Positions 33,401 to 42,513 of a stretch of DNA of 64,000 bases are shown here, in pieces. The number at the start of each line of letters is the position of its first letter. Positions within the stretch are counted from its first letter, which is position 1. This DNA comes from Erysipelotrichaceae bacterium 66202529. Its GTDB lineage: Bacteria > Bacillota_I > Bacilli_A > Erysipelotrichales > Erysipelotrichaceae. The notes beneath the pieces are model-generated. The model was not told the origin of the DNA and searched no databases. It saw only the letters and a list, made by a program, of their open reading frames with translations. The DNA lies in assembly GCA_017161075.1 (NCBI GenBank), contig CP046174.1, positions 4,278,001 through 4,342,000 of the forward strand. Reading direction: 5' to 3'. The position numbers and the translations under genes are program-made.

Positions 33401-34261
33401 TTATTTTGCATCTAAAACACTCAGATGCTTTAAGCTGATATCCAGGATTGGTGAGGAATGCGTTAATGCACCGCTCGATACATAATCCACCCCTATATCC
33501 TTCATCAGTTCAATATTTTCCTTTGTAATATTACCGGAGCATTCTGTTTCTGCACGGCCTGCGATCAGCTTTACAGCCTCCTTCATCACCTCAGGTGTCA
33601 TATTATCCAGCATGATAATATCCGCGCCTGCCTCCACTGCTTCCTTAACCATTTCCAGATTTTCCGTTTCAATTTCTATTTTACGTACAAATGGCGCATG
33701 CTTTCTTGCGGCCTCAATCGCCTGCCTCACACCGCCTGCAGCATCAATATGATTATCCTTCAGCAATACCCCGTCTGACAGATTATAACGATGGTTTCTT
33801 CCGCCGCCGACTAAAACAGCATATTTTTCAAATACACGCATACAAGGTGTTGTCTTTCTTGTATCCACCAGACAGGTTTTTGAGCCCTCTAACAGCTTAG
33901 AAACATTTCTTGTATAGGTCGCAATACCACTCATTCTCTGCAGATAATTCAAAGCTGTACGCTCTCCGGACAATAACACACGTACATCGCCGTGTACTGT
34001 CCCCATTAGCTGACCCTTCATCACCTGATCGCCATCCTTAACCAGAAAATCAACCTTTGTTTTCGGATCCAGCAGAGTAAAGACACGTTCAAAAATCTGA
34101 AGTCCGGCAATAATACCATCTTCCTTACAGATTAGCTGAACCTCTCCTTCCTTATAATCAGGCATGACAGAACAGGTGGTTACATCCTCTCCGTTAATGT
34201 CCTCCTCTAAAGCAAGACGGATATATTTATCAGCAACAAGCTGCATCGTGATTGGATTCAT
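33401..34261 (-). CDS. nadC: Nicotinate-nucleotide pyrophosphorylase (carboxylating)
   Basis: A 286-residue quinolinate phosphoribosyltransferase of full length. LALEEDINGEDVTT (about residues 16-29), GERTALNYLQRMSGIATYT (about residues 100-118), DTRKTTPCMRVFEKYAV and KDNHID are the classic NadC blocks contacting quinolinate and PRPP. It makes nicotinate mononucleotide in de novo NAD synthesis. Its start lies 32 bases inside the end of nadB. Confidence 0.95.
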   Translation of the reverse strand: MNPITMQLVADKYIRLALEEDINGEDVTTCSVMPDYKEGEVQLICKEDGIIAGLQIFERVFTLLDPKTKVDFLVKDGDQVMKGQLMGTVHGDVRVLLSGERTALNYLQRMSGIATYTRNVSKLLEGSKTCLVDTRKTTPCMRVFEKYAVLVGGGRNHRYNLSDGVLLKDNHIDAAGGVRQAIEAARKHAPFVRKIEIETENLEMVKEAVEAGADIIMLDNMTPEVMKEAVKLIAGRAETECSGNITKENIELMKDIGVDYVSSGALTHSSPILDISLKHLSVLDAK

Positions 34262-35447
34262 ATGCTCTTTTTCCTTTCCGGCAGACTGTTATATTTTCAG
34301 CCGCTCTTTTCGCAAATACAAGACTTTCCAGCAGACTGTTGCTGGCAAGACGGTTTTTTCCATGAACACCGTTACAGCTTGTTTCACCAACTGCATACAA
34401 ATGCTTCATAGTTGTCTGAGAATGACTTCCCACATGAATGCCTCCCATAAAATAATGCTGGGCTGGTACTACAGGAATCATTTCCTTTGTAATATCATAC
34501 CCTTCCTTTTTACAGGTTTCATATATGTTTGGAAAATGACTCATAATCGTATCCTTTGACACATTCTGAAAGGACAGCCATACATGCTCGCAACCGTCTT
34601 TTTTCATTTCCTCAAAAATGGCCTGTGACACTACATCTCTTGGCAATAATTCATTAACAAAACGCTCTCCCTTTGCATTCAAAAGAATTGCGCCATCCCC
34701 TCTTGCGGACTCGGAAATCAGAAAGCTTCTTCCTTTTTTCTTTGTATACAGACTTGTGGGATGGATCTGTACATAATCCAGATGATCCAGTTGCACACCG
34801 TGTTTTTTACAAATACTCAGCGCATCTCCGGTCAGACTTGGATAATTCGTGGAATGCTCATACAAACCGCCGATTCCCCCGGTTGCCAGTATTGTATCCA
34901 CTGCATGTATATTTATAAGCTGCTGGCTTGCGGATTCTACAACAATCCCCCTGCAGCTTCCACGCTCAACAAGTAAATCTGTCATTTTGGTATGTTGCCA
35001 AACAGTGATATTAGGACATTCGCGCACATGCTTTTGTAAAACGGTTGTTATCTCTTTTCCTGTGATATCCTTATGAAAACAGATTCTCGGCCGGGAATGT
35101 CCACCCTCCCGTGTATAGCGCAGACTTCCGTCTGCATTTTCTTCAAAACGGACACCCAGCCTTAACAGCTCCTCGATAACTGGTCGGCTCTGCCGTATCA
35201 TTATATCTACACTTTCTGTGTTATTTTCATAATGACCGGCACGCATGGTATCCTCAAAATATGCAGCGTAATCGTCCTCATCATGAAGAACACAGATTCC
35301 CCCCTGGGCCAGCATGGAATCGCATTCCTCCATACTCTCCTTGCAAATCATCAGAATATTGCTGGAGGCAGGTAGCTTTAGCGCTGCATAAAGTCCTGCA
35401 ACCCCACAGCCTGCGATGACTGTATCATAATACATATCTGTTTGCAT
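34230..35447 (-). CDS. nadB: L-aspartate oxidase, short form
   Basis: A 405-residue FAD enzyme. The dinucleotide loop is VIAGCGVAGLYAAL (about residues 9-22); GGHSRPRICFHKD, ATGGIGGLYEHSTNYPS and GKNRLASNSLLESLVF are conserved NadB/SdhA blocks. It oxidises aspartate to iminoaspartate for NadA. The chain stops soon after the last FAD block, lacking the C-terminal helical domain of the roughly 530-residue E. coli form; short forms are known in Clostridia. AAGGAGG sets the start at 35447 rather than 35480. 22 bases after nadA. Confidence 0.92.
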   Translation of the reverse strand: MQTDMYYDTVIAGCGVAGLYAALKLPASSNILMICKESMEECDSMLAQGGICVLHDEDDYAAYFEDTMRAGHYENNTESVDIMIRQSRPVIEELLRLGVRFEENADGSLRYTREGGHSRPRICFHKDITGKEITTVLQKHVRECPNITVWQHTKMTDLLVERGSCRGIVVESASQQLINIHAVDTILATGGIGGLYEHSTNYPSLTGDALSICKKHGVQLDHLDYVQIHPTSLYTKKKGRSFLISESARGDGAILLNAKGERFVNELLPRDVVSQAIFEEMKKDGCEHVWLSFQNVSKDTIMSHFPNIYETCKKEGYDITKEMIPVVPAQHYFMGGIHVGSHSQTTMKHLYAVGETSCNGVHGKNRLASNSLLESLVFAKRAAENITVCRKGKRAYESNHDAACC

Positions 35448-35469
35448 GGTTTGCGCCTCCTTAGGCAGT

Positions 35470-36375
35470 CTATGCCGCAAGCTCCAGCATTCTTTTCAAC
35501 GTTGCCTTTGACGGGCCTGCAATCTCCTCTGCCACAGAAGCTTTGTTTTCTCCCGTGCGAAGTACATGTAATATACCGTCAAGTGTAATCTTTTTCATAT
35601 CAGTACAAACCGGTTCTGTTTCAGGGAAATAAAACCTCTTATCCGGACTCTGCTTTTCAAGCTCGTAGCGTACACCGCATTCCGTTGCTATAATGAATTC
35701 CTTTGCACTGCTTGCGGCCGCCTGTTTTAAAATACCGGTTGTAGAGCCGATATAATCTGCCATGTCCAGCACCTGCGCATTGCACTCCGGATGTGCCAAA
35801 ATTTCAGCGTACGGATGCTGCTGTTTCAATGCCTGTATTTCCTGAACACGCATTTCCTCATGAACCGGACAGTATCCCTTAACCAGCATTACATTCTTTT
35901 CCGGTACCTGTTGTGCCACATATCGTCCCAGGTTTTTATCCGGTATAAACAAGATATTTTGATTTGGCAGATTTCTTACAATCTGGACAGCATTTGCGGA
36001 CGTCACACAAACATCCGACCAAGATTTTATTTCTGCAGTCGAATTGATATAGCATACAACAGCAAGATCCTCATACGCTGCTCTTACCTTGTCAATTTCT
36101 GCCTTTGTCACCATATGTGCCATTGGACAATCTGCGGTTGCATCCGGCATCAATACTGCTTTTTCCGGATTCAGGAGCTTACCGCTCTCTCCCATAAACG
36201 ATACGCCGCAGAATACCAGAACCTTATTGGTCAGCTTTGACGCCACCTTGCTTAGATAGAAAGAATCTCCTACATAATCTGCGATTTCCTGTACCTCTGC
36301 CGGTACATAATAATGCGCCAGCAGTACGGCATCCTTTTCAACCTTAAGCTGTTTAATTTCTTCCTGTTTTGTCAT
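35470..36375 (-). CDS. nadA: Quinolinate synthase
   Basis: A 301-residue [4Fe-4S] enzyme. AHYYVPAEVQEIADYVGDS near the N terminus, the cluster cysteines in VFCGVSFMGES, VKGYCPVHE and ATECGVRYE, and HPECNAQVLDMADYIGSTTG are diagnostic. It condenses iminoaspartate with DHAP to quinolinate. First gene of nadABC-niaR, directly after the promoter/operator region. Confidence 0.95.
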   Translation of the reverse strand: MTKQEEIKQLKVEKDAVLLAHYYVPAEVQEIADYVGDSFYLSKVASKLTNKVLVFCGVSFMGESGKLLNPEKAVLMPDATADCPMAHMVTKAEIDKVRAAYEDLAVVCYINSTAEIKSWSDVCVTSANAVQIVRNLPNQNILFIPDKNLGRYVAQQVPEKNVMLVKGYCPVHEEMRVQEIQALKQQHPYAEILAHPECNAQVLDMADYIGSTTGILKQAAASSAKEFIIATECGVRYELEKQSPDKRFYFPETEPVCTDMKKITLDGILHVLRTGENKASVAEEIAGPSKATLKRMLELAA

Positions 36376-36446
36376 ATTCCTTTAATGGTACGCGTCTGAT
36401 TCACGCTACCTCTATCTCCCTTTCTCTTAATCTTTGTATCTGTCAC

Positions 36447-36531
36447 AGTATAGCATATATAACAACATGTGACAAGACACATGTAAAATAATTTGTTGAC
36501 AGACACATATAATATAATTTGTCTTAAACCT
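36447..36531 (-). promoter_or_regulatory. nad operon promoter with NiaR-type operator repeats
   Basis: Minus strand: TTGTCA (complement 36470-36475), 17-bp spacer, TATACT (complement 36447-36452). On the plus strand the region holds two direct repeats 26-27 bases apart: GACAAGACACATGTA-AAATAATTTGT (from 36471) and GACAGACACATATA-ATATAATTTGT (from 36498). They cover the -35 and upstream DNA and are the natural NiaR operator. Confidence 0.75.
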
Positions 36532-36790
36532 ATCTTCATTCACAACCACGAAACCTACTTATATCCATTTGGAGCCATCCCTTTTCCCATACGGCATATC
36601 CTATAAAAAAGTGTAAGCATAGCAAAATGATTTAAGGTCTGATAATTTGAAATATTCAATAAATTTATACCTGTATAAAGTGAGAGAAAGGGCCCTTTCA
36701 AGAGCTGATGTAACATTTCCCAGCAAATGACTGCTTCCACTAACACCCATCCCCTTTATTAACCTTTGTACATATCAGACATATAAAGAA

Positions 36791-36813
36791 AAGATGTCCC
36801 AAATAGACATCTG
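36791..36813 (-). terminator. Terminator of the par operon
   Basis: Minus strand: AGATGTC, loop TATTTG, GGACATCT, then TTTCTTTAT, 13 bases after the parB stop. Confidence 0.75.
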
Positions 36814-36825
36814 ATTTCACATTTG

Positions 36826-37710
36826 TTATTCTTCTTCAATACCGCCCAGCAGTTCCAGCAGACGATTCAGGTCATCATTACCCTCATAACGTATGGTAAT
36901 CTGTTTTTCATCGATACGCACCTTTGTCTGAAAGCGGCTCTGCAAACGATCCTGAACCTTATCCAGATTGATATCACGCACTTTCATTTCCGGAGCGCTT
37001 TTAGGTTCATTCATATTCTTAACAAGGGTTTCCACAGCACGGACACTCAGGTGAAGCTGAATAGCTTTCTTGGCTACCTCTTCAATCTGTGAAGCATCCT
37101 TTAAGCCAAGCAATGCACGGACATGTCCCATACTCAGCTGTTTATCAATTACATATTGCTGTACGGATTTGGGAAGCTTCAAAAGCCGCAGCATATTTGC
37201 CACATGCTCCCTGGATTTTCCAATCCGCTTCGCCAGCTCCTCCTGTGTATATCCCAGCTTCTTAATCAGCTTTTCATAGCCCTGTGCTTCCTCAATAGCA
37301 TTCAGATCCTCGCGCTGAATGTTTTCCAGTAATGCGATTTCCATCATCTGCTGATCATCAAATTCCATCAGAATAGCAGGGATGGTTTTCAGCCCGGCAA
37401 CCTTACTTGCTCTTAAACGCCGCTCACCGGCAATCAGCTCATAGCCCTTAACAGCTTTTTTTACCAGAATGGGTGTAAATACCCCATGCAGTCGGATGGA
37501 ATCTGCCAGCTCCTGAATCTTCTCATCATCAAAGTTTTTGCGCGGCTGATACGGATTCGGCTTTACATCCTTGACTTCCACTTCAAACTTGGAATCCTCA
37601 TGAACCTCCGTCTTACCCTGCTGAATATCCTCCAGCACATTGCTGACATCCTCTCCAAAGATTGCAGATAATCCTTTCCCAAGTCTTGCGCTATTATCCT
37701 TTTTCGGCAT
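36826..37710 (-). CDS. parB: Chromosome partition protein ParB (Spo0J)
   Basis: A 294-residue ParB. VKPNPYQPRKNF starts the CTPase domain (about residues 49-60) and GYELIAGERRLRASK holds the CTP-binding GERRxRA box. A central HTH with GYTQEELAKRIGKSREHVAN recognises parS, and a C-terminal dimer domain follows. It loads at parS and recruits SMC with ParA. Last gene of rsmG-noc-parA-parB, 11 bases after parA. No parS 16-mer was seen in this window. Confidence 0.92.
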   Translation of the reverse strand: MPKKDNSARLGKGLSAIFGEDVSNVLEDIQQGKTEVHEDSKFEVEVKDVKPNPYQPRKNFDDEKIQELADSIRLHGVFTPILVKKAVKGYELIAGERRLRASKVAGLKTIPAILMEFDDQQMMEIALLENIQREDLNAIEEAQGYEKLIKKLGYTQEELAKRIGKSREHVANMLRLLKLPKSVQQYVIDKQLSMGHVRALLGLKDASQIEEVAKKAIQLHLSVRAVETLVKNMNEPKSAPEMKVRDINLDKVQDRLQSRFQTKVRIDEKQITIRYEGNDDLNRLLELLGGIEEE

Positions 37711-37721
37711 TCATCCACCTC

Positions 37722-38504
37722 CTATCTGGCTTTTGCTTTCTTATTCATTTTCACAACTTCATTGGACAAGCCAGCATAAGCCTTTGCCCCTTCACAGCGA
37801 ACATCATATTCAAATATTGACATTCCTCTGGACGGAGCTTCACTCAGCTTCACATTTCTCGGTATGTAGTTCTTATAAACACGATCCTTAAAATGCTGGC
37901 GTACCTCCTGCTGCACTTCCACACTCAGCTTAGTACGGGCATCATACATCGTCAGCACAACACCTTCAATCATCAATTCACGGTTAAACAACTGCTGAAC
38001 CAGACGAATAGTCAGAAGCAGCTGAGTAACACCCTCCAGTGCATAATATTCACACTGTACCGGAATAATGACAGAATCCGCAGCCGTTAAGGCATTGGTA
38101 TTTAAAAGTCCCAGAGAAGGCGGGCAGTCAATAATGATGAAATCATACTCATCCTTTATTAAATCCAGCTTATTTTTCAAAAGCTCCTCTTTTCCAACCT
38201 CAAACTTAACCATCTGCAGATCAGCTCCGGCCAGCGCAATGCTTGCAGGAACAATATCAATTGGCGGAGATGTCAGCTTTTTACGAATATCCTCCACCTT
38301 ATAATCCTCCATAATCAGATTATATACGGATAGCTTATCCTCGCCTACCTCTGCACCGACTCCCTGTGTTGCATTTCCCTGCGGGTCAAAATCCACCAGG
38401 AGGACTTTATTTCCAAGATATCCCAAACCAGCCGCGAGGTTGATAGATGTTGTTGTCTTACCAACACCGCCCTTCTGGTTGGATACCGCTATGATTTTAC
38501 CCAT
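37722..38504 (-). CDS. parA: Chromosome partition ATPase ParA (Soj)
   Basis: A 260-residue deviant Walker ATPase: SNQKGGVGKTTTSINLAAGL (residues about 8-27), LLVDFDPQGNATQGVG, and FIIIDCPPSLGLLNTNAL with Walker B. This short form without an HTH extension is the chromosomal Soj type, which dimerises on DNA with ATP and is switched by ParB. Sits between the two ParB-family genes. Confidence 0.95.
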   Translation of the reverse strand: MGKIIAVSNQKGGVGKTTTSINLAAGLGYLGNKVLLVDFDPQGNATQGVGAEVGEDKLSVYNLIMEDYKVEDIRKKLTSPPIDIVPASIALAGADLQMVKFEVGKEELLKNKLDLIKDEYDFIIIDCPPSLGLLNTNALTAADSVIIPVQCEYYALEGVTQLLLTIRLVQQLFNRELMIEGVVLTMYDARTKLSVEVQQEVRQHFKDRVYKNYIPRNVKLSEAPSRGMSIFEYDVRCEGAKAYAGLSNEVVKMNKKAKAR

Positions 38505-38519
38505 AAGATCATTTCCTTT

Positions 38520-39284
38520 CTATTTCGGAATGCGAATGGTAATGATGACTTCATCCTCATGTTCCTCTTCGCTTATAGCTGCCGCTGTTCCGGCACGATT
38601 CACCATACTGACTGCCTGATGAATCGTATTGATTGCGATCTTGATATTTTTGCTGATGCCCTTCAGCATCACCTTTTTCTTTTCTTTTTTCGGCTGTGCC
38701 TGTTCCTTCAGCATTTTCTCAGTCTGTGCAACCGTCATGCCCTTTTTCACGATTTTGTTTAAAGCATCATGCTGTTTTTCTTCATCCAGACCAATCAATG
38801 CTCTTGCATGCCGTTCACTTATCTTCTTCGTACTGACAGCTTCCTGCACATCCTCATCCAGATTCAGAAGACGGATTTTATTTGCGATGGAGGATTGGCT
38901 CTTACCTACCCGCAAAGCAAGCTGACTCTGATTCAATCCGGAATACTTCATGATTTCCACATAGGACTTTGCTTCCTCGATTGCACTCAGATTCTCTCTC
39001 TGAATATTTTCCACTAATGCCATTTCTGCCATCTGTACCTCATTGGCATCCATGATGAGAACCGGAACATCCACAGCACCATTCAGCTTCAATGCCCGAA
39101 ATCGCCGCTCTCCGGCAATAATCTGATATTTTCCATCCATTTCACGAACTGTAATCGGTTGGATCAGTCCGTTTTCCCGAATGGATTGTGCCAGATCCAT
39201 CAGTGCTTCATCATCAAATTCCAGACGCGGCTGATAAGGATTCGGTTCTACCAGATCAATATCCACTATTCTAGTATCTTTCAT
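38520..39284 (-). CDS. noc: ParB-family nucleoid occlusion protein (Noc-like)
   Basis: A 254-residue ParB paralogue with the same domains: VEPNPYQPRLEF, IIAGERRFRALK (CTP box) and the HTH SGLNQSQLALRVGKSQSSIA. By position, between rsmG and parA, it corresponds to B. subtilis Noc, which binds its own sites and keeps the division ring off the nucleoid. Sequence alone cannot separate Noc from a second ParB here, and Noc's N-terminal amphipathic membrane helix is not obvious. Start at 39284 after GAGGAGGAATAGA; overlap with rsmG's end is avoided by this choice. Confidence 0.8.
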   Translation of the reverse strand: MKDTRIVDIDLVEPNPYQPRLEFDDEALMDLAQSIRENGLIQPITVREMDGKYQIIAGERRFRALKLNGAVDVPVLIMDANEVQMAEMALVENIQRENLSAIEEAKSYVEIMKYSGLNQSQLALRVGKSQSSIANKIRLLNLDEDVQEAVSTKKISERHARALIGLDEEKQHDALNKIVKKGMTVAQTEKMLKEQAQPKKEKKKVMLKGISKNIKIAINTIHQAVSMVNRAGTAAAISEEEHEDEVIITIRIPK

Positions 39285-39295
39285 TCTATTCCTCC

Positions 39296-40006
39296 TCAAA
39301 GGGGATTTTTCTTCATTTGTGCAAACGGTCTCGGATATTTCTTTGGTGTCAGCCTTGTTTTCTCAAAAACAAAGTTGATCCGCTGTGATCCGTCTGACAG
39401 CGTATGCACATCCCTCTGCTTTAATTCACACCCCAGAAGCCGAATTGCTTTTTCAGCCAATGCATATTCCTCATCGCCATTGGCACCCTTTAATGCAAGG
39501 AAGCTGCCATGCTGCTTTACCAGTGGAATGCACAATTCACTGAGTAAAGGAAGATTGGCAACCGCACGGGCACTCACAATATCAAAGCTCTCCCGATGCT
39601 CCTTAGCATAATCCTCAGCTCTGGCATGCACACAGGCTACACCGTCGAGCTTTAGCTTTTCACATAAAGCATTTAAAAAAGTAATTCTTTTTCCCAGTGT
39701 TTCTACTATCGTCAGCTCCAGATCAGGATATATGATTTTTAAAGGTATTCCAGGGAATCCTGCACCAGCACCAACATCACAGAAGCTGCCCTGTAGCTTC
39801 CAATCAAAGGAAGGTAATATAGAATCCAGAAAATGCTTTTCATAAATCTCATCCAGATCGGTTATGGCGGTTAGATTCATTTTCTGATTCCATTCGATCA
39901 GCATGGATGCGTATTCCTCAAACTGCTGCAGTTGACGCTCATGTAATTGAATACCGTGCTCAGCAAGCACCTTGAAAAAGTCTTCTTTATGAAATTTTTT
40001 GGACAT
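39296..40006 (-). CDS. rsmG: 16S rRNA (guanine527-N7)-methyltransferase
   Basis: A 236-residue SAM methyltransferase (GidB). WNQKMNLTAITDLDEIYEKH, DVGAGAGFPGIPLKI (motif I, about residues 75-89) and FDIVSARAVANLPLL are family blocks. It modifies G527 of 16S rRNA. First gene of the operon with noc, parA and parB, the usual order beside Firmicute origins. Upstream, an inverted repeat AACTAAA-TG-TTTAGTT and a TATAAT box (minus strand, about 40030-40065) form its promoter region. Confidence 0.94.
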   Translation of the reverse strand: MSKKFHKEDFFKVLAEHGIQLHERQLQQFEEYASMLIEWNQKMNLTAITDLDEIYEKHFLDSILPSFDWKLQGSFCDVGAGAGFPGIPLKIIYPDLELTIVETLGKRITFLNALCEKLKLDGVACVHARAEDYAKEHRESFDIVSARAVANLPLLSELCIPLVKQHGSFLALKGANGDEEYALAEKAIRLLGCELKQRDVHTLSDGSQRINFVFEKTRLTPKKYPRPFAQMKKNPL

Positions 40007-40497
40007 AGTATCCCTCCAGCATCTACTATTATATCAAAGAACATCCACTAACTAAACATTTAGTTTGTGAATTTTCCACAGAAGCCCGTCAGTATAAAGT
40101 GTAATCGCTTTATTATGTATCCGGATACCCTAAATACCTGACAAAAAAAGTTTCTTCCCGCCAATATTCATGAAATTGAATAAAAGGCACCTCTCAATTT
40201 GACTATGAAAGGTCCCCTTGTCTGAGGAAACGGAAAATATTGATACATCTGTAGTACATATAAGATGCAGTGTGTGTAATCATCCTTATAATTTGTCTGC
40301 TTTACATTTACAGCCAAAGCAGCGCACCATGCTTTCCATTCGAAATTACAGAAAGCACACGGTATGTAACTGTCAATCCATAACAGGCGTTGCTGCTTTT
40401 TTGATTTCTTTGCTTTTTTTATAATTGCAAATCGTACCGGTTTATAGCATTTCTAGTCATTTTTCCCATTACACTCAACCATCTGACAATGGAAAGC

Positions 40498-40540
40498 AGA
40501 AAAAAGCCTCCGACAGCATTTCACACGTGCCAGAGGCTTT
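40498..40540 (-). terminator. Orphan minus-strand terminator
   Basis: Minus strand: AAAGCCTC, 22-base loop, GAGGCTTTTTTC. No intact gene lies upstream of it on that strand until 41495, so it probably served the decayed gene(s) at about 40560-41400 or an unseen RNA. Confidence 0.65.
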
Positions 40541-40559
40541 ACCATTTACTTGTATTTTA

Positions 40560-41415
40560 TCACATCCATTTCTTCTTATCTATGTCTTTGTATAAGATAT
40601 AAATCTTATAGATTCAAATCAAATTACAATACATCATGACAAGCTTTCAATGAACGCTTCGTATTTGAACGATTAACGGTATCTGCAGTTATTTTCCTAC
40701 CAAATCAGTCACAGGGTTGCCAATCTGCTTTATCCCTGCTTTTAAAGTTATCTGCAGTTCCTCCTGATACATTCTATATTGTTTCCTGATTTTGCCGGAA
40801 GTGATATTATGATAATCCTTTCGATCTCATCAGTTTAGATAGTTTCAGGTTCCTTATGACATCTTTTCATTTACCGGATACTCATCCTGATCTTTGTAAC
40901 GGACAACATAATCTGTTTCGTTCCTTATCAGTTTCTCCTTTAAATCTGCTTTTCCATCAATTCATAGTCCAGCCGGTCATAAGATATAGATCTATTTACT
41001 TAACCATCGTTATTCAACAGTCGTTCGATTTGTCTACTTGTATTAACATTCAAATTACAATGGAGTTTCCTGTTTTACCAGTTGATATAATCACTTATAT
41101 CGTTTCCTAATACCTTGTCTGCTGTCACCAGTTCTTCTTTAGGCTTAAACTTCCGATGATCCACACCGTATTTCCGATTTAACGTTAGATTATTATGATA
41201 TCGCTGTTACTTAACTTTCTTTCCACTGATAAGCTCCTATACAAGAAACCCTTTCACGCATCAGCTTCCTATGACAAGTTCCAAAATAATCTAACTAGCT
41301 AACTGTCCCATCTTCTCACCGCTCTCTTTTCTTTGGTATTTCTTTTTACACTTTTATTATAATCGCTGTATGGTATCTGTAAAGTCTTGTGGAAAGATTT
41401 GCAGATATATGGAAT
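40560..41415 (-). pseudogene. Decayed coding DNA of unknown origin
   Basis: No intact ORF, but minus-strand frames between stops read like protein: for example a stretch ending NLTLNRKYGVDHRKFKPKEE near 41110-41190, RLLNNDG, RSISYDRLDYELMEKQI, and KIRKQYRMYQEELQITL about 40740-40810. Frames shift between these blocks. The right part (41111-41415) is repeated at 42514-42817, where the matching frame reads NLTLHQKYGVDYQKLKSDEE. I cannot name the family. Confidence 0.45.
41111..41415. repeat. Imperfect 0.3-kb direct repeat, copy 1
   Basis: About 305 bases matching 42514-42817 along the whole length with many substitutions. Shared landmarks: CTGCTGTCACCAGTTCTTC, ATCCACACCGTATTTC, CACTGATAAGCTCCTATAC, CATCAGCTTCCTATGACAAG and TTCTCACCGCTCTCTTT. 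Confidence 0.75.
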
Positions 41416-41494
41416 AATTGGTTATTTGTCTGCATTAGTGTTCTAATAATATCATTTCTCTTAGAATTCCAGGCTAATTTTAATGTCCAAATAT

Positions 41495-42112
41495 TCAATG
41501 ATAGGCTGGCGGCATAACTGTAATCTTTATTGTTTTATATGCCTCATTCCCATGTCCGTCATATGCAAATATATGTACATCATGAACACCAACGGCATCC
41601 TGATCAAAATTGCAGGTCTGGTTATTCTCATCACAACTATATTCATAATAACTCTGCTTATTACTACCATCTTTTTCATGTAAATCAAGCTTCACCTTAT
41701 CATAGGGACGAATATCATAAACCTGCAGGTAATCACTTAATCTAAAATTGGGATCACCTTCTATTTTTGCTGGTCCCGTATATTTTATAATCGGTGGATC
41801 TGTATCAATAATTGTCAAGTTGAAACCCCGGCTTGTCTTATATCCATTGCAGTTAACCGTTACAGTAAGCAGCTGTTCTTTATTTATAATTGAATCATCA
41901 TAATGAAACAGGACAGTTGCATCCTTAACAGAAGAATCTAACTCTACAAAATCTTTCTCAGCTAGTGACTCTCCCCAAAGTATTTCTCTTGTACTATCTT
42001 CCTTAATGAAATGAATATTCTCTTCTATTTCTTTCATCCGCTTTGCATAGCAAACAGCCCCCAAAGCTATACAAAGTAATACGATAAGAAGAATAATTGA
42101 CTTTTTTCTCAT
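41495..42112 (-). CDS. Exported protein with bacterial Ig-like (DUF5011-type) domain
   Basis: A 205-residue protein with an N-terminal hydrophobic signal/anchor (IILLIVLLCIALGAVCYA, residues 6-23) and a beta-rich extracellular part. The TIIDTDPPIIKYTGPAKIEG segment followed by DAVGVHDVHIFAYDGHGNEA is the typical strand pattern of HYR/DUF5011-like Ig domains ('D..PPxI', 'V..YAxDxxGN'). It overlaps the small exported protein gene by 4 bases, so the two are made together. A surface adhesin-like or accessory role is possible but unproven. Confidence 0.6.
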   Translation of the reverse strand: MRKKSIILLIVLLCIALGAVCYAKRMKEIEENIHFIKEDSTREILWGESLAEKDFVELDSSVKDATVLFHYDDSIINKEQLLTVTVNCNGYKTSRGFNLTIIDTDPPIIKYTGPAKIEGDPNFRLSDYLQVYDIRPYDKVKLDLHEKDGSNKQSYYEYSCDENNQTCNFDQDAVGVHDVHIFAYDGHGNEAYKTIKITVMPPAYH

Positions 42113-42411
42113 AGTGACTGAATAATATTATATAACGATAGATTCTTCGTGGTTGTATATGTTTCTCCCCAAAAACTTATCCAACCAGCAGATAATCCTT
42201 TACTAGCGCCTATTGCCGTAGCTGTTTCAATTTGAATTGTTTGTTCATTATGCAATACATAGCCTTTAATTGATGCAGTTCTATTACTTTCAGGCAGATT
42301 TGTGAACTCTTTCGCTTTCACAGGTGAAATGATCATCAAACTAAAAGTTAAACCAAACATTAAAACAGTTACTACAGATTTCACAAAAAATTTAATCACT
42401 TTATTTTCCAT
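42109..42411 (-). CDS. Small exported protein of unknown function (100 aa)
   Basis: A 100-residue protein with a clear signal peptide: basic MENKVIKFFVK, a hydrophobic core VTVLMFGLTFSLMIIS and a PVKAKEF cleavage region. The mature part of about 65 residues includes GYVLHNEQTIQIETATAIG and SAGWISFWGE. There is no cysteine pair, LPXTG or double-glycine leader. AAGAGGGATTTAAA precedes the start. It is coupled to the Ig-like protein and lies next to a LytTR regulator, a setting often seen with secreted peptides. Function unknown. Confidence 0.6.
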   Translation of the reverse strand: MENKVIKFFVKSVVTVLMFGLTFSLMIISPVKAKEFTNLPESNRTASIKGYVLHNEQTIQIETATAIGASKGLSAGWISFWGETYTTTKNLSLYNIIQSL

Positions 42412-42513
42412 TTTAAATCCCTCTTTTTTTCTATGGTTTTGTCCATATTTTTCTGATTATGATATGTAACCCTCATGTATATTATCTGTCCCAAGTATAT
42501 GAATAGAAGCTGA

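Noticed and set aside
36376..40100. Replication origin or parS site expected near rsmG-noc-parA-parB
   Set aside because: No cluster of TTATCCACA DnaA boxes and no parS 16-mer was found; a lone TGTGGAAAA near 40080 has two mismatches to a DnaA box.
40218..40424. 68-codon plus-strand ORF with three cysteines
   Set aside because: No ribosome site, no recognisable domain, and it lies in a region of decayed DNA; probably chance.
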